From Lachnospiraceae bacterium (GTDB taxonomy: Bacteria > Bacillota > Clostridia > Lachnospirales > Lachnospiraceae), in the NCBI GenBank assembly GCA_017483425.1, contig JAFUWM010000391.1:1-8067 (forward strand): DNA of 8,067 nt, in the 5' to 3' direction. The stretch's first letter is position 1. The number at the start of each line of letters is the position of its first letter. Both the position numbers and the translations under genes were made by a program. Positions 1 through 3,794 of this stretch are shown here, in pieces. The notes beneath the pieces were generated by a model, which saw only the letters and a list, made by a program, of their open reading frames with translations, made no database searches and was not told the DNA's origin.

Positions 1-14
1 AGATGCTGAAAAGC

Positions 15-43
15 ATATGACACGAAAGCGGTTTGTGTCATAT
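15..43. repeat. Inverted pair of GTGTCATA arm-type sites
   Basis: ATATGACAC at 15-23 and its exact reverse complement GTGTCATAT at 35-43 form a 9-bp inverted repeat with an 11-bp spacer. The same octamer GTGTCATA recurs five more times in the attachment region, so this pair probably belongs to the set of integrase (or excisionase) arm-binding sites rather than being an isolated hairpin. The function is inferred from position and repetition. Confidence 0.55.
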
Positions 44-49
44 TTTGAA

Positions 50-78
50 AAATCAGAGGGGCATCGCCCCTCTGATTT
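50..78 (-). terminator. Rho-independent terminator, probably for the integrase transcript
   Basis: A perfect 13-bp stem (50-62 with 66-78) closes a 3-base ATC loop; the stem core is CAGAGGGGC. On the minus strand it is followed by a run of five T, so it best terminates leftward transcription, such as integrase mRNA that has read through the attachment core. The plus-strand T run is only three bases. If the attachment site is intact, this terminator is linked to int only in the circular form. Confidence 0.7.
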
Positions 79-83
79 ACTGT

Positions 84-112
84 AAAATCCGTGTCATATT
101 TCGTGTCATATT
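84..112. repeat. Left arm-type direct repeats of the attachment site
   Basis: Two tandem GTGTCATA copies start at 91 and 103 (12-bp pitch). The 22 bp at 91-112 are identical to 314-335 on the other side of the core, and the 15 bp at 84-98 (AAAATCCGTGTCATA) are identical to 284-298. Tandem arm sites of this kind are bound by the N-terminal AP2-like domain of tyrosine integrases of the Tn916/lambda type. The binding itself is inferred. Confidence 0.7.
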
Positions 113-115
113 CCA

Positions 116-144
116 TTTACAAACCATTAGAAAACCTTTATAAT
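116..144 (+). promoter_or_regulatory. Predicted sigma-A promoter facing across the attachment core into int (antisense)
   Basis: TTTACA (116-121), a 17-bp spacer and a perfect TATAAT (139-144) make a strong candidate promoter with a start near 151. It reads rightward through the core and the right arm into the 3' end of the integrase gene on the antisense strand. No plus-strand coding gene lies directly downstream. In an integrated element it would instead point out into flanking DNA. Confidence 0.5.
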
Positions 145-188
145 ACGTTATAAATTTGATGGTGCGGAAAGTGGTCGAAAATGGCTAT

Positions 189-280
189 AAAGCCCGTATT
201 TATGCGGTTTTCCGTATATGGACCATAGGGGGATCGAACCCCTATAAAAATCAGCGGAAACACCGATAAATAGCGGGTTT
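189..280. repeat. Imperfect inverted repeat flanking the tRNA-like core
   Basis: The left arm (189-214, key part GCCCGTATTTATGCGG) and the reverse complement of the right arm (252-280, key part CCCGCTATTTATCGG) are similar along about 25 bp with a few one-base shifts. The two arms are centred near position 234, inside the T-loop-like sequence of the core. This could be a pair of integrase or accessory-protein sites, or allow a cruciform; no function is proven. Confidence 0.45.
219..243 (-). other. Attachment core: tRNA 3'-end identity segment (probable attP core)
   Basis: Read on the minus strand, this is a canonical tRNA 3' end. It has a T-stem AGGGG/CCCCT closing the invariant T-loop TTCGATC (T54, T55, C56, A58, C61 all fit), then a 7-base acceptor strand ATGGTCC and discriminator A; no CCA follows. 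The DNA further 5' on that strand has no fitting anticodon or D arm, so this is a fragment and not a tRNA gene. Integrases commonly use tRNA 3' ends, and the element carries the same segment to restore the gene. The GTGTCATA arm repeats on both sides point to an intact attP. The tRNA's amino acid identity cannot be read from this fragment. Confidence 0.7.
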
Positions 281-283
281 GCA

Positions 284-335
284 AAAATCCGTGTCATACT
301 TTATGGCAAGAATGTGTCATATTTCGTGTCATATT
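284..335. repeat. Right arm-type direct repeats of the attachment site
   Basis: GTGTCATA copies start at 291, 314 and 326; the last two repeat the 12-bp pitch of the left arm, and 314-335 is identical to 91-112. They end one base before the int stop codon (337-339). The core lies about 40 bp from this arm and about 107 bp from the left one, an asymmetry similar to other integrase attP sites. Confidence 0.7.
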
Positions 336-336
336 T

Positions 337-1350
337 TCACGATCCGATGACCTCATTGATATGCCCCGCCATCTTGTCGGCATAGTACGCCGACATGGAT
401 GCGATGTTATTCTGATACACGGTTTTCATGATAGATCCTCCACGTCTCCAGCCACCCATATCAGCAGTATAAATATCGGGTATCTGCAATATGGCGGCGG
501 TACTTGCGAAGTAGTGCCGGATCGAATGGAAGGGAAAATTATATCCGAGCTTATCACGCAGATGACAGAACTGTGTGGTAAGCGTATCGGGATTCATCCC
601 GGCCACATATCCGCTACCCTCTCCGATCATCTCGAGTACATTTTCCGGGAGCTTCACATACCTGTCGCTGTCCACCGTCTTAGGCGTATCCTTGTATATC
701 CATTTCCCGTCCTTATCACGCACTATATCAGCGTGCACATGAGCCACACCGTTTTCTATATCCTCATGCTTCAAGGCACAGATCTCACCGCGCCGGAGTC
801 CGCACACGGCGAGTGATATATTGAGCTTCATCTTTGGCGGAGCTGCTTCTATCAGAGCACGTATCTGCTCATCTGACGGAGAGACAGGCCGCTTCCTGAT
901 CTTTGCCGGGAAGGTAACTTTAAAGGACAGCTCCGGCGAATACATCGCTATCGCCGCACTCAGAAGAGCATATGCGTTCCTTACGGTTTTCGGTGACACC
1001 TCCATGGCCATACCGGACACGAACAGCTGCATATCCTCTCCCGTGAGTACGCGGAGCCTTTTATCTTCTATGCCCGCATATCTCACATTCCTCATGCGCA
1101 CGTATCCGGAGATGGTAGACGGACTCAGTACAGCTGTCTTTGCCGCTATGTATCCGTCGAGGGCTTCACCCACGGTCAGATCATGCCTTGCCCTCCGGTG
1201 CTTTTCTGCTGCGAAGGATGCCGCTTTCATCTCCGCTTCAATTCGTGTGGGAGCGGTAAAGGACTCATAGTGCATCTTCCCGTCCTTATCCTTGTACGAG
1301 AATACCCGCGCCCTCCAGCTCCCTGATGGTAGTCTCTTTGCCTTTGCCAT
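337..1350 (-). CDS. int: Tyrosine recombinase (phage/ICE-type integrase)
   Basis: This 337-residue site-specific recombinase should integrate and excise the element at the adjacent tRNA-derived core by strand exchange through a 3'-phosphotyrosine. Residues about 8-50 look like the AP2-type arm-binding domain (GSWRARVFSYKDKDG), residues about 57-150 are the SAM-like core-binding domain, and the rest is catalytic. The catalytic set is visible: Arg186 in CGLRRGE, Lys224 in TPKT, His275 and Arg278 in HSIRH, Trp301 at the second His/Trp position, and nucleophile Tyr312 in VYQNN. Length is typical for the family and nothing is missing. The start is set by a near-perfect ribosome site AAAAGGAGGT five bases before ATG. 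Its stop lies against the arm sites, the usual int-att arrangement. The plus-strand toxin promoter (1344-1373) overlaps its start and may interfere with its expression. I see no convincing promoter for int itself; it could be read from the repressor side. Confidence 0.96.
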   Translation of the reverse strand: MAKAKRLPSGSWRARVFSYKDKDGKMHYESFTAPTRIEAEMKAASFAAEKHRRARHDLTVGEALDGYIAAKTAVLSPSTISGYVRMRNVRYAGIEDKRLRVLTGEDMQLFVSGMAMEVSPKTVRNAYALLSAAIAMYSPELSFKVTFPAKIRKRPVSPSDEQIRALIEAAPPKMKLNISLAVCGLRRGEICALKHEDIENGVAHVHADIVRDKDGKWIYKDTPKTVDSDRYVKLPENVLEMIGEGSGYVAGMNPDTLTTQFCHLRDKLGYNFPFHSIRHYFASTAAILQIPDIYTADMGGWRRGGSIMKTVYQNNIASMSAYYADKMAGHINEVIGS

Positions 1351-1373
1351 ACAATACCTCCTTTTGATATAAT
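1344..1373 (+). promoter_or_regulatory. Promoter of the small membrane peptide (toxin) gene
   Basis: TTGCCA (1344-1349), an 18-bp spacer and an extended -10 TGATATAAT (perfect TATAAT at 1368-1373) predict a start near 1380. It overlaps the first codons and the ribosome site of int on the other strand. Confidence 0.7.
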
Positions 1374-1406
1374 ACGTGAGCTACCGCCGCTCCAATCTGG
1401 TAACAG

Positions 1407-1416
1407 AAAGGAGGTG
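1407..1416 (+). promoter_or_regulatory. Consensus ribosome binding site that fixes the GTG start of the 27-residue peptide
   Basis: AAAGGAGGTG matches the anti-Shine-Dalgarno sequence almost completely and lies 8 bases before GTG at 1425. So strong a site in front of so short a frame argues that the peptide is really made and needs tight RNA-level control. Confidence 0.75.
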
Positions 1417-1424
1417 AGGCAGCC

Positions 1425-1508
1425 GTGAACTTACCCTACACATTTATGATCTCCGTCTTGGCAAGTGTGATTGCCTATTACATTTGCAAATGGCTTGATG
1501 GGGATTGA
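1425..1508 (+). CDS. Small hydrophobic peptide, putative Fst-like type I toxin
   Basis: This 27-residue peptide starts MNLPYTFMISVLASVIAYYI and ends CKWLDGD. It has one membrane-spanning stretch (about residues 6-21) followed by a short charged tail with a K-WLD motif, the layout of Fst/TxpA-type membrane toxins, several of which also carry a WLD-like tail. It is expressed from its own promoter (1344-1373) with an excellent ribosome site and a GTG start. A convergent small RNA gene, a shared hairpin (1549-1578) and a repeat placed at codons 3-7 complete a par-like locus. Similar tiny peptides are, to my recollection, frequent near mobile elements in Clostridia. The toxin role is inferred from architecture; a plain small membrane protein is the alternative. 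It is not homologous enough to Fst by eye to assign the name. Confidence 0.75.
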   Translation: MNLPYTFMISVLASVIAYYICKWLDGD

Positions 1509-1607
1509 GGCGGTGACAGCCTGAGACTGGTCTACTCTGACAGACAAGAAGCCCTCGGTATCGCAGTACCGGGGGCTTCGTCTTGCCATGAATTACTCTA
1601 CACATTT
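1431..1607. repeat. 15-bp direct repeat linking toxin start and antitoxin RNA 5' end
   Basis: TTACCCTACACATTT at 1431-1445 and TTACTCTACACATTT at 1593-1607 match at 14 of 15 positions. The first lies just after the toxin start codon; the second lies within the first 25 bases of the convergent RNA, whose transcript is therefore complementary to the toxin mRNA at its translation start. A shorter match, ACATTTGC, recurs at 1480-1487 and 1602-1609. Direct repeats in these positions are the hallmark of the pAD1 par locus. Confidence 0.65.
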
Positions 1608-1615
1608 GCTTGCGC
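1545..1615 (-). ncRNA. Predicted type I antitoxin RNA (RNAII-like)
   Basis: A transcript of about 70 nt is predicted from the TTGACA promoter at 1622-1651: it starts near 1615 on the minus strand, runs toward the toxin gene and ends at the hairpin 1549-1578, which on this strand is followed by a T-rich TTCTTGTCTGT. Its 5' part complements the toxin translation start through the 15-bp repeat, and its 3' hairpin complements that of the toxin mRNA, giving two contact points as in pAD1 RNAI/RNAII. The size and order match that system. It contains no meaningful open frame. Confidence 0.6.
1549..1578. terminator. Shared bidirectional hairpin terminator of the toxin and antisense RNAs
   Basis: AAGCCCTCGGTA (1549-1560) pairs with TACCGGGGGCTT (1567-1578), 12 bp with one G-T wobble and a 6-base TCGCAG loop. 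It lies 40 bases after the toxin stop. The T tract is better on the minus strand than on the plus strand. Confidence 0.7.
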
Positions 1616-1621
1616 ATGGAT

Positions 1622-1651
1622 ATAGTACATCAATCCCCGTTAAATTGTCAA
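1622..1651 (-). promoter_or_regulatory. Promoter of the antisense RNA
   Basis: On the minus strand a perfect TTGACA (plus coordinates 1646-1651), an 18-bp spacer and TACTAT (1622-1627) predict a start near 1615. The exact -35 and good spacing with no protein gene in between support a small RNA gene. Confidence 0.6.
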
Positions 1652-1725
1652 ATTGCACTCACCTGTCGTGGGCGGAGGGCAGCAGCCGGAAATGATTCTG
1701 TCGAGCCTTATCTGTATAATATCCC

Positions 1726-2082
1726 TTAACCGACCTGCCCCTTTTTTTGCTCTGTATCATCTATTCCGAGAGTACGTCTTATTGAAGTCTGATCTATACC
1801 GTCGGCCTGCCGATATCTCATGATAATTTCCCGCTCCCTCTTGGTAGTGTATATCCTGTCGGGATCATACGGCTGGATCTCCAGCTCATCAAATGCCATG
1901 GAATCCATGGATACATCGAAGTACCTACACAGCTTTTTGAAGGTAGAAAGCCCCATGCCTTCATATCCCCTTTTATACCATCCATCTACAGTGGTATAAG
2001 GAATACCAGCGTTGATCGACAACCTTCTTTTATTCAGATGGTTTTTCTCCATTAGGAAATCAATTTTTTCTAACAATGTCAT
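1726..2082 (-). CDS. HTH-type transcriptional repressor (CI/Xre-like)
   Basis: This 118-residue protein has an N-terminal helix-turn-helix (about residues 5-65; recognition part NKRRLSINAGIPYTTVDGWY) followed by a short charged C-terminal tail with KREREIIMRYRQADG, as in small phage and ICE repressors that lack a LexA-type peptidase domain. It most likely keeps the divergent plus-strand operon off. The ATG at 2082 is chosen because the minus promoter (2141-2169) starts transcription near 2134 and a GGGGGTG ribosome site lies just upstream; the longer open frame to 2217 would begin upstream of that transcription start. With no peptidase motif, induction would need another route, such as an antirepressor or Cro competition. 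The direct target is inferred to be the 31-bp-spaced repeats in the divergent region. Confidence 0.88.
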   Translation of the reverse strand: MTLLEKIDFLMEKNHLNKRRLSINAGIPYTTVDGWYKRGYEGMGLSTFKKLCRYFDVSMDSMAFDELEIQPYDPDRIYTTKREREIIMRYRQADGIDQTSIRRTLGIDDTEQKKGQVG

Positions 2083-2100
2083 AAGATCACCCCCATTTTT

Positions 2101-2125
2101 AACTGTCCGTACCGGACGGTTTTTC
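2101..2125. promoter_or_regulatory. Hairpin in the repressor leader; plus-strand terminator or operator
   Basis: ACTGTCCG (2102-2109) pairs with CGGACGGT (2113-2120) around a TAC loop and is followed on the plus strand by five T, giving an intrinsic-terminator shape. It lies in the 5' leader of the minus-strand repressor mRNA, directly before its ribosome site. As a terminator it would stop antisense transcripts from reaching the early promoter; as a palindrome it could be an autoregulatory operator. Confidence 0.5.
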
Positions 2126-2140
2126 TTTGCCCTCACCTTG

Positions 2141-2169
2141 ATTATATGAGCGTTTCGGGGGCACAACAA
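2141..2169 (-). promoter_or_regulatory. Repressor promoter (PRM-like)
   Basis: On the minus strand TTGTTG (2164-2169), a 17-bp spacer and a perfect TATAAT (2141-2146) give a start near 2134, about 50 bases before the repressor ATG. Confidence 0.72.
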
Positions 2170-2177
2170 GAATAAAA

Positions 2178-2282
2178 TACGCACAAAAGAAAAAATATCT
2201 TGACAATATACGCACAAAGGGATATTATTACAATCAAGTTACGCACAGAGGTATATTTTATATCTAAATAAACGCGCAACAG
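2178..2282. repeat. Operator-like direct repeats with exact 31-bp spacing
   Basis: TACGCACAAAAG (2178), TACGCACAAAGG (2209) and TACGCACAGAGG (2240) start exactly 31 bp apart, and a weaker fourth copy, AACGCGCAACAG, starts at 2271, again 31 bp on. The first copy lies between the two divergent -35 boxes, the second lies inside the -35/-10 spacer of the plus promoter, and the third lies just after its start site, as expected for operators of the repressor and Cro-like protein. A shortened relative, TACGCAAAGG, lies at 2349-2358. The unit is not palindromic, which is unusual for a dimeric HTH target. Confidence 0.75.
2200..2228 (+). promoter_or_regulatory. Early operon promoter (PR-like)
   Basis: A perfect TTGACA (2200-2205), a 17-bp spacer and TATTAT (2223-2228) predict a start near 2235, giving a leader of about 150 bases before the Cro-like gene. 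Operator-like repeats overlap it. Confidence 0.8.
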
Positions 2283-2340
2283 AAAGCCGCAAATGGCAGC
2301 GGCACAAAAAAGGCCATGCACAATTCTCCCTTTATATTTT

Positions 2341-2370
2341 GGGCGGTGTACGCAAAGGACGGCACCGCCC
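2341..2370 (+). promoter_or_regulatory. Leader hairpin before the Cro-like gene
   Basis: GGGCGGTG (2341-2348) pairs perfectly with CACCGCCC (2363-2370) around a 14-base loop that carries the TACGCAAAGG relative of the operator repeat. It ends a few bases before the AGGAGG ribosome site of the gene at 2386 and has no T tract, so translational control or protein binding is more likely than termination. Confidence 0.4.
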
Positions 2371-2385
2371 CGGACAGGAGGAAAG

Positions 2386-2601
2386 ATGAAAAGAGAAGTA
2401 AACCGAAAAGAATTCAGTCATGAAAGGCTAAACGAGGTGATGCAGCTGTGTGGTGTATCAGCTGCAGACATAAGCAGAGCGACAGGAGTAACGGAAAGCA
2501 AGCTGTCGGAGTACCGCTCCGGCAAAAGGAGGCCGGGACTCCACAATGCGATCATGATATCCAGCTTCCTTGGAGTACCGCTGGAATATCTGCTGGCATG
2601 A
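2386..2601 (+). CDS. Small Cro-like HTH regulator
   Basis: This 71-residue protein is almost entirely one Xre/Cro helix-turn-helix domain: GVSAADISRATGVTESKLSEYRSGKRRPGLHNAIMISSFLGVPLEYLL (about residues 24-70) shows both the recognition helix and the typical closing LGVPLEYLL. It is the first gene of the plus-strand operon, opposite the repressor, as Cro genes are. The ATG at 2386 has an AGGAGG site 4 bases upstream; the frame is open further up to 2293, but that part lacks a ribosome site and carries leader hairpins. It probably represses both divergent promoters and favours the early programme; an activator role cannot be excluded. Confidence 0.88.
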   Translation: MKREVNRKEFSHERLNEVMQLCGVSAADISRATGVTESKLSEYRSGKRRPGLHNAIMISSFLGVPLEYLLA

Positions 2602-2608
2602 GGGATAA

Positions 2609-2719
2609 CCGCCCGGCGCAGCCCTTACAGTACGGATCACCCTCACGCGCTGGGCGGATGTCCCTGTACAGGGACATATATACCATATTACCTAAGGTCT
2701 TGACAGACCTCAGGTAATA
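2609..2719. repeat. Three consecutive inverted repeats between the Cro-like and next HTH gene
   Basis: First, CCGCCCGGCGC (2609-2619) pairs at 10 of 11 positions with GCGCTGGGCGG (2647-2657). Second, TGTCCCTGTACAGGGACA (2659-2676) is a perfect 18-bp palindrome. Third, 2686-2699 pairs at 13 of 14 positions with 2706-2719 around a TTGACA loop. None is followed by a T run on the plus strand. They may be operators, an RNA structure or processing signals. No coding frame is supported between 2602 and 2778. Confidence 0.6.
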
Positions 2720-2778
2720 TAAAAATTCATTACAGACCAAAAGAAAGCCGCACAGCGGCGCAGTAAAGGAGAGGAAAG

Positions 2779-2991
2779 ATGTACAAGAATCTGGAACGCG
2801 CAATGAGAGAGCATTGCATCAACCGTACCGCACTCGCGGCTATCCTCGGTGTGGATATAAAGACCATCACCAACAGGATGGCGGGTATCTACGACTGGAC
2901 ACTATCGGAAGTAATGAAGATCACGGAACTGTTTCCGGAGTACACGCAAAATTGGCTTTTCGAGCGCACGGAAAAAGCCGCAGCGGTGTGA
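2779..2991 (+). CDS. Small HTH protein of the early operon
   Basis: This 70-residue protein has an N-terminal helix-turn-helix: NLERAMREHCINRTALAAILGVDIKTITNRMAGIYDWTLSEVMKITELFP (residues 4-53) resembles phage-encoded Xre-like proteins that usually end in an LFPEYT-WLF segment, as here. A DNA-binding regulator is the best reading; it could also act as an excisionase-type accessory protein. It has a good AGGAG ribosome site (AGGAGAGGAAAG before ATG), preceded by a small GCCGC-ACA-GCGGC hairpin (2747-2759). The next gene begins two bases after its stop, indicating one transcript and translational coupling. Confidence 0.85.
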   Translation: MYKNLERAMREHCINRTALAAILGVDIKTITNRMAGIYDWTLSEVMKITELFPEYTQNWLFERTEKAAAV

Positions 2992-2993
2992 AT

Positions 2994-3197
2994 ATGGTAT
3001 GGAGCGCGATACGCTCCGGCATGGAGCGCAAAGGAATCAGGTCTATCGGAGAGCTTGCGGAAAGAGCAGGCATTACCAAAGCCACTCTGACGCAGACCCG
3101 CAGGAAGAATCCGAGAAGCTTTGTGCTTTATGAGCTTTTACAACTGGACAGTTTGCTTGAATTTACCGCCGCAGAATGGCAGGAAATAAGAGAGTAG
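2994..3197 (+). CDS. Small HTH protein, translationally coupled
   Basis: This 67-residue protein carries a helix-turn-helix-like segment, RSIGELAERAGITKATLTQTRRKNPRSFVLYELLQL (about residues 16-51). The start ATG at 2994 lies 2 bases after the preceding stop without a clear ribosome site of its own, so re-initiation is likely; ATG at codon 10 is a possible alternative. The protein is small enough to be a regulator or recombination accessory factor of the element. The family is not recognised more precisely. It belongs to the 2779-3731 gene run. Confidence 0.75.
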   Translation: MVWSAIRSGMERKGIRSIGELAERAGITKATLTQTRRKNPRSFVLYELLQLDSLLEFTAAEWQEIRE

Positions 3198-3221
3198 TTG
3201 CGACATCGCAAGGAGGACACC

Positions 3222-3377
3222 ATGGACATCAAATCACCGATCACCCTCATATCAGAAGAGGACAGAGCAAAGCGCAGACGCGACGAGAAGTTAAGGGAAT
3301 GGCTTGCCGGATTTGTGGCGGGCGCAATGCTCGTAACTATAGTCGTGCTTATGGTAGCGATAAAGGTCGCCGCATGA
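3222..3377 (+). CDS. Single-pass small membrane protein
   Basis: This 51-residue protein begins MDIKSPITLISEED, continues with a strongly basic stretch (AKRRRDEKLREW) and then a hydrophobic helix from about residue 28 to 49 (LAGFVAGAMLVTIVVLMVAIKV). The basic residues precede the helix, so the N-terminus is probably cytoplasmic and the helix anchors it in the membrane. AAGGAGG lies 5 bases before ATG. Its stop overlaps the next start (ATGA at 3374-3377). No family is recognised; small membrane proteins in early phage or ICE operons can act in exclusion or as toxins, but nothing here decides that. Confidence 0.75.
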   Translation: MDIKSPITLISEEDRAKRRRDEKLREWLAGFVAGAMLVTIVVLMVAIKVAA

Positions 3378-3562
3378 CTACCAGCGCGGCAGCATCCCGT
3401 AAATGGAGGGAGGATCACCCCGGCTACGATAAAGCATGGCGTGAGAAGCACCGAGAGGAGATACGCGTCAAGGACAGGAACTACTATCACGCGAATCGCA
3501 CCAAGATCCTCGCCAAGCTCAAGGAGAAAAGAAATGGTAAAAGAAGCAGAGCTGACGAATGA
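3374..3562 (+). CDS. Small basic hypothetical protein
   Basis: This 62-residue, highly charged protein (MTTSAAASRKWREDHPGYDK to KRNGKRSRADE) has a KDRNYYHANRTKILAKLKEKR segment. The pattern YY-x-x-NR-x-KIL resembles the basic lead-in region found before HNH or endonuclease VII-like domains in phage proteins, but no catalytic histidines or zinc cysteines follow. It may be a nucleic acid-binding remnant or a stand-alone basic protein. Its start overlaps the preceding stop by ATGA, and its last 29 bases overlap the next gene, a very compact arrangement. The upstream open frame before 3374 is the shadow of the membrane protein gene. Confidence 0.65.
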   Translation: MTTSAAASRKWREDHPGYDKAWREKHREEIRVKDRNYYHANRTKILAKLKEKRNGKRSRADE

Positions 3563-3731
3563 AGTTAAAAAAATGAGCCTGGAAGAGTCGAAAGCCGTAC
3601 TCTCCGGCCTTGTGGAAATGTTTATTCACTTCGAAGGTCAGAATAGCCTGAATGAGCACGCAAACTTATGGAATTACCTCGTACATAATAAGGCGATCAA
3701 TACCGTGGCACCCGATCGCCCGGGAAAATAA
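3534..3731 (+). CDS. Small hypothetical protein, paralogue of the gene at 6466
   Basis: This 65-residue acidic protein shares a core with the 58-residue protein at 6466-6642: EE-K-LSG-VEM-IH near residues 18-32, then W-NYL, then AIN and P-R; by hand about half of the aligned positions are identical. No domain is recognised. Its ATG has an AAGGAGAAA site upstream and lies 29 bases inside the preceding gene. Each paralogue precedes one copy of the long direct repeat that carries the rep start, so the small gene plus rep start looks like an ancestral pair. A role near replication is possible only from position. Confidence 0.75.
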   Translation: MVKEAELTNEVKKMSLEESKAVLSGLVEMFIHFEGQNSLNEHANLWNYLVHNKAINTVAPDRPGK

Positions 3732-3771
3732 GGAGGAAGAAAGCCTGAAACAGAAGGCTTTGTCAACTTGA

Positions 3772-3794
3772 TAAACCGTTTAATAAACCGTTTA
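3772..3794. repeat. Tandem TAAACCGTTTA palindromes before repeat copy A
   Basis: TAAAC-C-GTTTA is a hyphenated palindrome present twice here (3772-3782 and 3784-3794, 12-bp pitch) and once at 6697-6707 before rep, each time followed by a T-rich run and the rep ribosome site. It could be a binding site of a regulator or part of a rolling-circle origin; neither is shown. A weak AAAGCCT/AGGCTTT hairpin lies just upstream (3740-3761). Confidence 0.45.

Noticed and set aside
219..262. A complete tRNA gene on the minus strand
   Set aside because: Only the T-arm and 3' acceptor strand fit; the sequence 5' of them has no anticodon stem, D-arm or matching 5' acceptor strand.
361..1270. Two plus-strand open frames (361-816 and 821-1270)
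   Set aside because: They lie antisense inside the integrase gene, lack ribosome sites and show no recognisable domain.
1692..1720. Plus-strand promoter with TATAAT at 1715-1720
   Set aside because: The -10 is perfect, but there is no acceptable -35 at 16-18 bp, and it would read antisense into the repressor.
2083..2217. Longer repressor starting at 2217
   Set aside because: It would start upstream of the predicted promoter start site and run through the operator repeats; the ATG at 2082 has a ribosome site and begins the HTH fold.
2178..2282. CRISPR array
   Set aside because: The 31-bp periodicity comes from a 12-bp motif in divergent DNA; the repeats are too short, there are no spacers of CRISPR type and no cas genes.
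2700..2728. Internal promoter using the TTGACA at 2700-2705
   Set aside because: No -10-like hexamer lies at 16-18 bp; the TTGACA is the loop of an inverted repeat.
3374..3562. HNH endonuclease gene
   Set aside because: Only a basic YY-x-x-NR-like segment is present; the catalytic histidines and zinc-binding cysteines of an HNH domain are absent.
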